A stretch of DNA of 32,936 nt from contig JAAVXQ010000115.1 in NCBI GenBank assembly GCA_022790685.1, positions 1 to 32,936 of the forward strand, given 5' to 3'. The notes under the pieces are model-generated. The model was given only the letters and a program-made list of their open reading frames with translations, made no database searches and was not told the DNA's origin. The stretch comes from Clostridia bacterium (lineage in GTDB: Bacteria; Bacillota; Clostridia; TANB77; CAG-508). Made by a program: the position numbers and the translations under genes. Below are positions 31,532-32,936 of this stretch, in pieces (position 1 is the first letter of the stretch; every line of letters starts with the position of its first letter).

Positions 31532-32936
31532 ATGAGTGTAAAAGTTGAAAAGACAGAAAACAAAAACGAATTAAAATTAGAATTTACAGTTGAAGCAAAA
31601 GTTTTTGATGAAGGAATAAAAAGGGTATTTACAAAAAATGCAAAATATTTCAATATTCCAGGATTTAGAAAAGGTAAAGCACCAATGAATATAGTTGAAA
31701 AATATTATGGAGAAGAAATATTTTATGAAGATGCTTTTAATGAAGTAGTTCCTGAAGTTTATGAGAAATCTATAGAAGAAGAAAAATTAGAAGTTGTAAG
31801 TAGACCTGATATAGATATAACTCAAATAGGGAAAGGAAAAGACCTAATATTTACTGCAATAGTACAAACTAAACCAGAAGTTAAACTTGGAAAATATAAA
31901 GGAATCTCTGTAGAAAAAGCTAAATATGAAGTAACAGAACATGATATTGAACATGAACTTTCTGGTATGGCTGAAAGAAATTCTAGAATGGTTACAATTA
32001 CAGATAGAGCAGCTGAAATGGGTGATGTTGCTGTAATAGACTTTTTAGGATCAGTTGATGGTGTTGAATTCGAAGGTGGAAAAGCTGAAAATCATGAATT
32101 AGAATTAGGAAGCAATACATTTATTCCAGGTTTTGAAGAACAAGTAGTTGGAATGAAAAATGATGAAGTAAAAGATATAAAAGTAAAATTTCCAGATGAA
32201 TATTTTTCAAAAGAATTAGCTGGAAAAGACGCAAATTTTAAAGTTACTCTACATGAAATAAAGAAAAAAGAATTACCAGAAATAGATGATGAATTTGCTA
32301 AAGATGTTAGTGAATTTGATACATTAAAAGAACTTAAAGCAGATTTAAAAGCTAAAAAAGAAGAACAAAATGAACAAAAATCAAAAGCTGAATTAGAAGA
32401 AACAGCTGTAAAACAAATTGCAGACGATTCAGAACTAGATATTCCATCAGGAATGGTAGAAATAGAAATAGATAATATGGCACAAGATATGAATAGAAGA
32501 CTTTCTTATCAAGGTATTAGTTTAGAACAATATCTAAAAATGCTTGGAAAAACAATGGCTGATTTTAGAAAAGAAAGCGAAGAAACAGCAAAATCTTCTA
32601 TAAAAATGAGATTAGTTTTAGAAGCTATATATAAAGATGCAAAATTAGAAGTAAATGAAGAAGATATTTCAAATAAAGTTAAAGAATTAGCAGAAGCTTA
32701 TGGTAGAAAAGAAGAAGAACTAAAAGAAAATAAAGAATTAATGAAAAATATAGAAGAAAGTTTGAAAACAGAAAAAGCAATAAACTATATTACTCAAAAT
32801 GCAAAAGTAAAAGAAGTGGTTAAAGAAAATGAATGTGCTTGTGGACATGATCATGGACATGCAGAAGAAAAGAAAACAGCTAAAAAGTCTACAGCTAAAT
32901 CTTCTAAAAAAGATGAAAAAGTAGAAGATGAAAAAG
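31532..32936 (+). CDS. tig: Trigger factor, 3' end cut off
   Basis: Ribosome-bound chaperone and peptidyl-prolyl isomerase. 468 complete codons are visible and the gene runs off the window. Order: ribosome-binding domain with GFRKGKAP at 44-51, FKBP-type isomerase domain at about 155-245 (GDVAVIDFLGSVDGVEFEGG, ELGSNTFIPGFEEQVVGM), then the helical chaperone domain to about 430. The Bacillus protein ends there (about 424 residues). Here a tail follows with ECACGHDHGHAEEKK and a Lys/Ser/Ala-rich stretch, a potential metal-binding and charged extension seen in some clostridial forms. ATG follows GGAGG. In clostridia clpP-clpX usually come next, outside this window. Confidence 0.95.
   Translation, partial: MSVKVEKTENKNELKLEFTVEAKVFDEGIKRVFTKNAKYFNIPGFRKGKAPMNIVEKYYGEEIFYEDAFNEVVPEVYEKSIEEEKLEVVSRPDIDITQIGKGKDLIFTAIVQTKPEVKLGKYKGISVEKAKYEVTEHDIEHELSGMAERNSRMVTITDRAAEMGDVAVIDFLGSVDGVEFEGGKAENHELELGSNTFIPGFEEQVVGMKNDEVKDIKVKFPDEYFSKELAGKDANFKVTLHEIKKKELPEIDDEFAKDVSEFDTLKELKADLKAKKEEQNEQKSKAELEETAVKQIADDSELDIPSGMVEIEIDNMAQDMNRRLSYQGISLEQYLKMLGKTMADFRKESEETAKSSIKMRLVLEAIYKDAKLEVNEEDISNKVKELAEAYGRKEEELKENKELMKNIEESLKTEKAINYITQNAKVKEVVKENECACGHDHGHAEEKKTAKKSTAKSSKKDEKVEDEK

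Noticed and set aside
1..32936. tRNA, rRNA or riboswitch genes
   Set aside because: I saw no cloverleaf-like or riboswitch core sequences in the gaps; the gaps are short, AT-rich and mostly explained by terminators and promoters.

Overview
The window is AT-rich DNA from a low-GC Gram-positive bacterium, very probably a spore-forming member of the Clostridia. The support is AGA-dominated arginine usage, strong AGGAGG ribosome sites, a SpoVM-like peptide, ChW repeats on a secreted protease, and a clostridial gene order for type II fatty acid synthesis. Both ends are cut: an M20 dipeptidase on the left and trigger factor on the right.

Layout. 1-972 (-) M20 dipeptidase. 1130-2845 membrane-anchored protein of unknown function. 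3096-12415 fatty acid operon fabH-fabD-fabG-fabF-accB-fabZ-accC-accD-accA-fabI, preceded by an 18-bp palindrome over a promoter and closed by a terminator; no acpP is present. A small antisense gene cassette of different composition sits between accC and accD. 12587-13674 FabK/nitronate monooxygenase-type flavoprotein. 13765-14626 patatin phospholipase. 14875-16772 ECF sigma factor and DUF4179-type membrane anti-sigma partner. 16928-18756 AlkD-like glycosylase and CmpB-type membrane protein. 18917-21796 YqeY protein, ABC-F ATPase and an acidic Cys/His-tailed protein. 21902-22153 two tiny membrane peptides, the second SpoVM-like. 22316-23282 L28 (-), a small anchored protein and L31. 23480-25137 pilin-like protein and D,D-carboxypeptidase (-). 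25289-26954 GtrII-like membrane glucosyltransferase. 27048-28190 phosphofructokinase. 28277-31408 papain-LRR-ChW secreted protease. 31532-end trigger factor.

The main discovery candidate is a recoding system. Six otherwise intact genes (accC, accD, the FabK-like gene twice, patatin, the anti-sigma gene, the GtrII-like gene) are each broken by one extra nucleotide. In all seven cases the break is an in-frame CGG codon; skipping its C restores the frame and puts a GGN glycine codon in place, often at a glycine conserved in the family. By eye I found no other in-frame CGG in any resident gene, while CGT, CGC and CGA are used as arginine. The only other in-frame CGG is in the foreign-looking antisense cassette. 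This suggests that CGG is unassigned and acts as a +1 frameshift signal, or that a tRNA-Gly reads CGGN as four bases. A sequencing artefact must be excluded first.

Other points of interest are an ATA start suggested for accA, a perfect 24-nt hairpin between ribosome site and start codon of the CmpB gene, a terminator whose descending arm carries the patatin ribosome site, palindromic operator candidates upstream of fabH and the FabK-like gene, and an 86-bp element with inverted ends.
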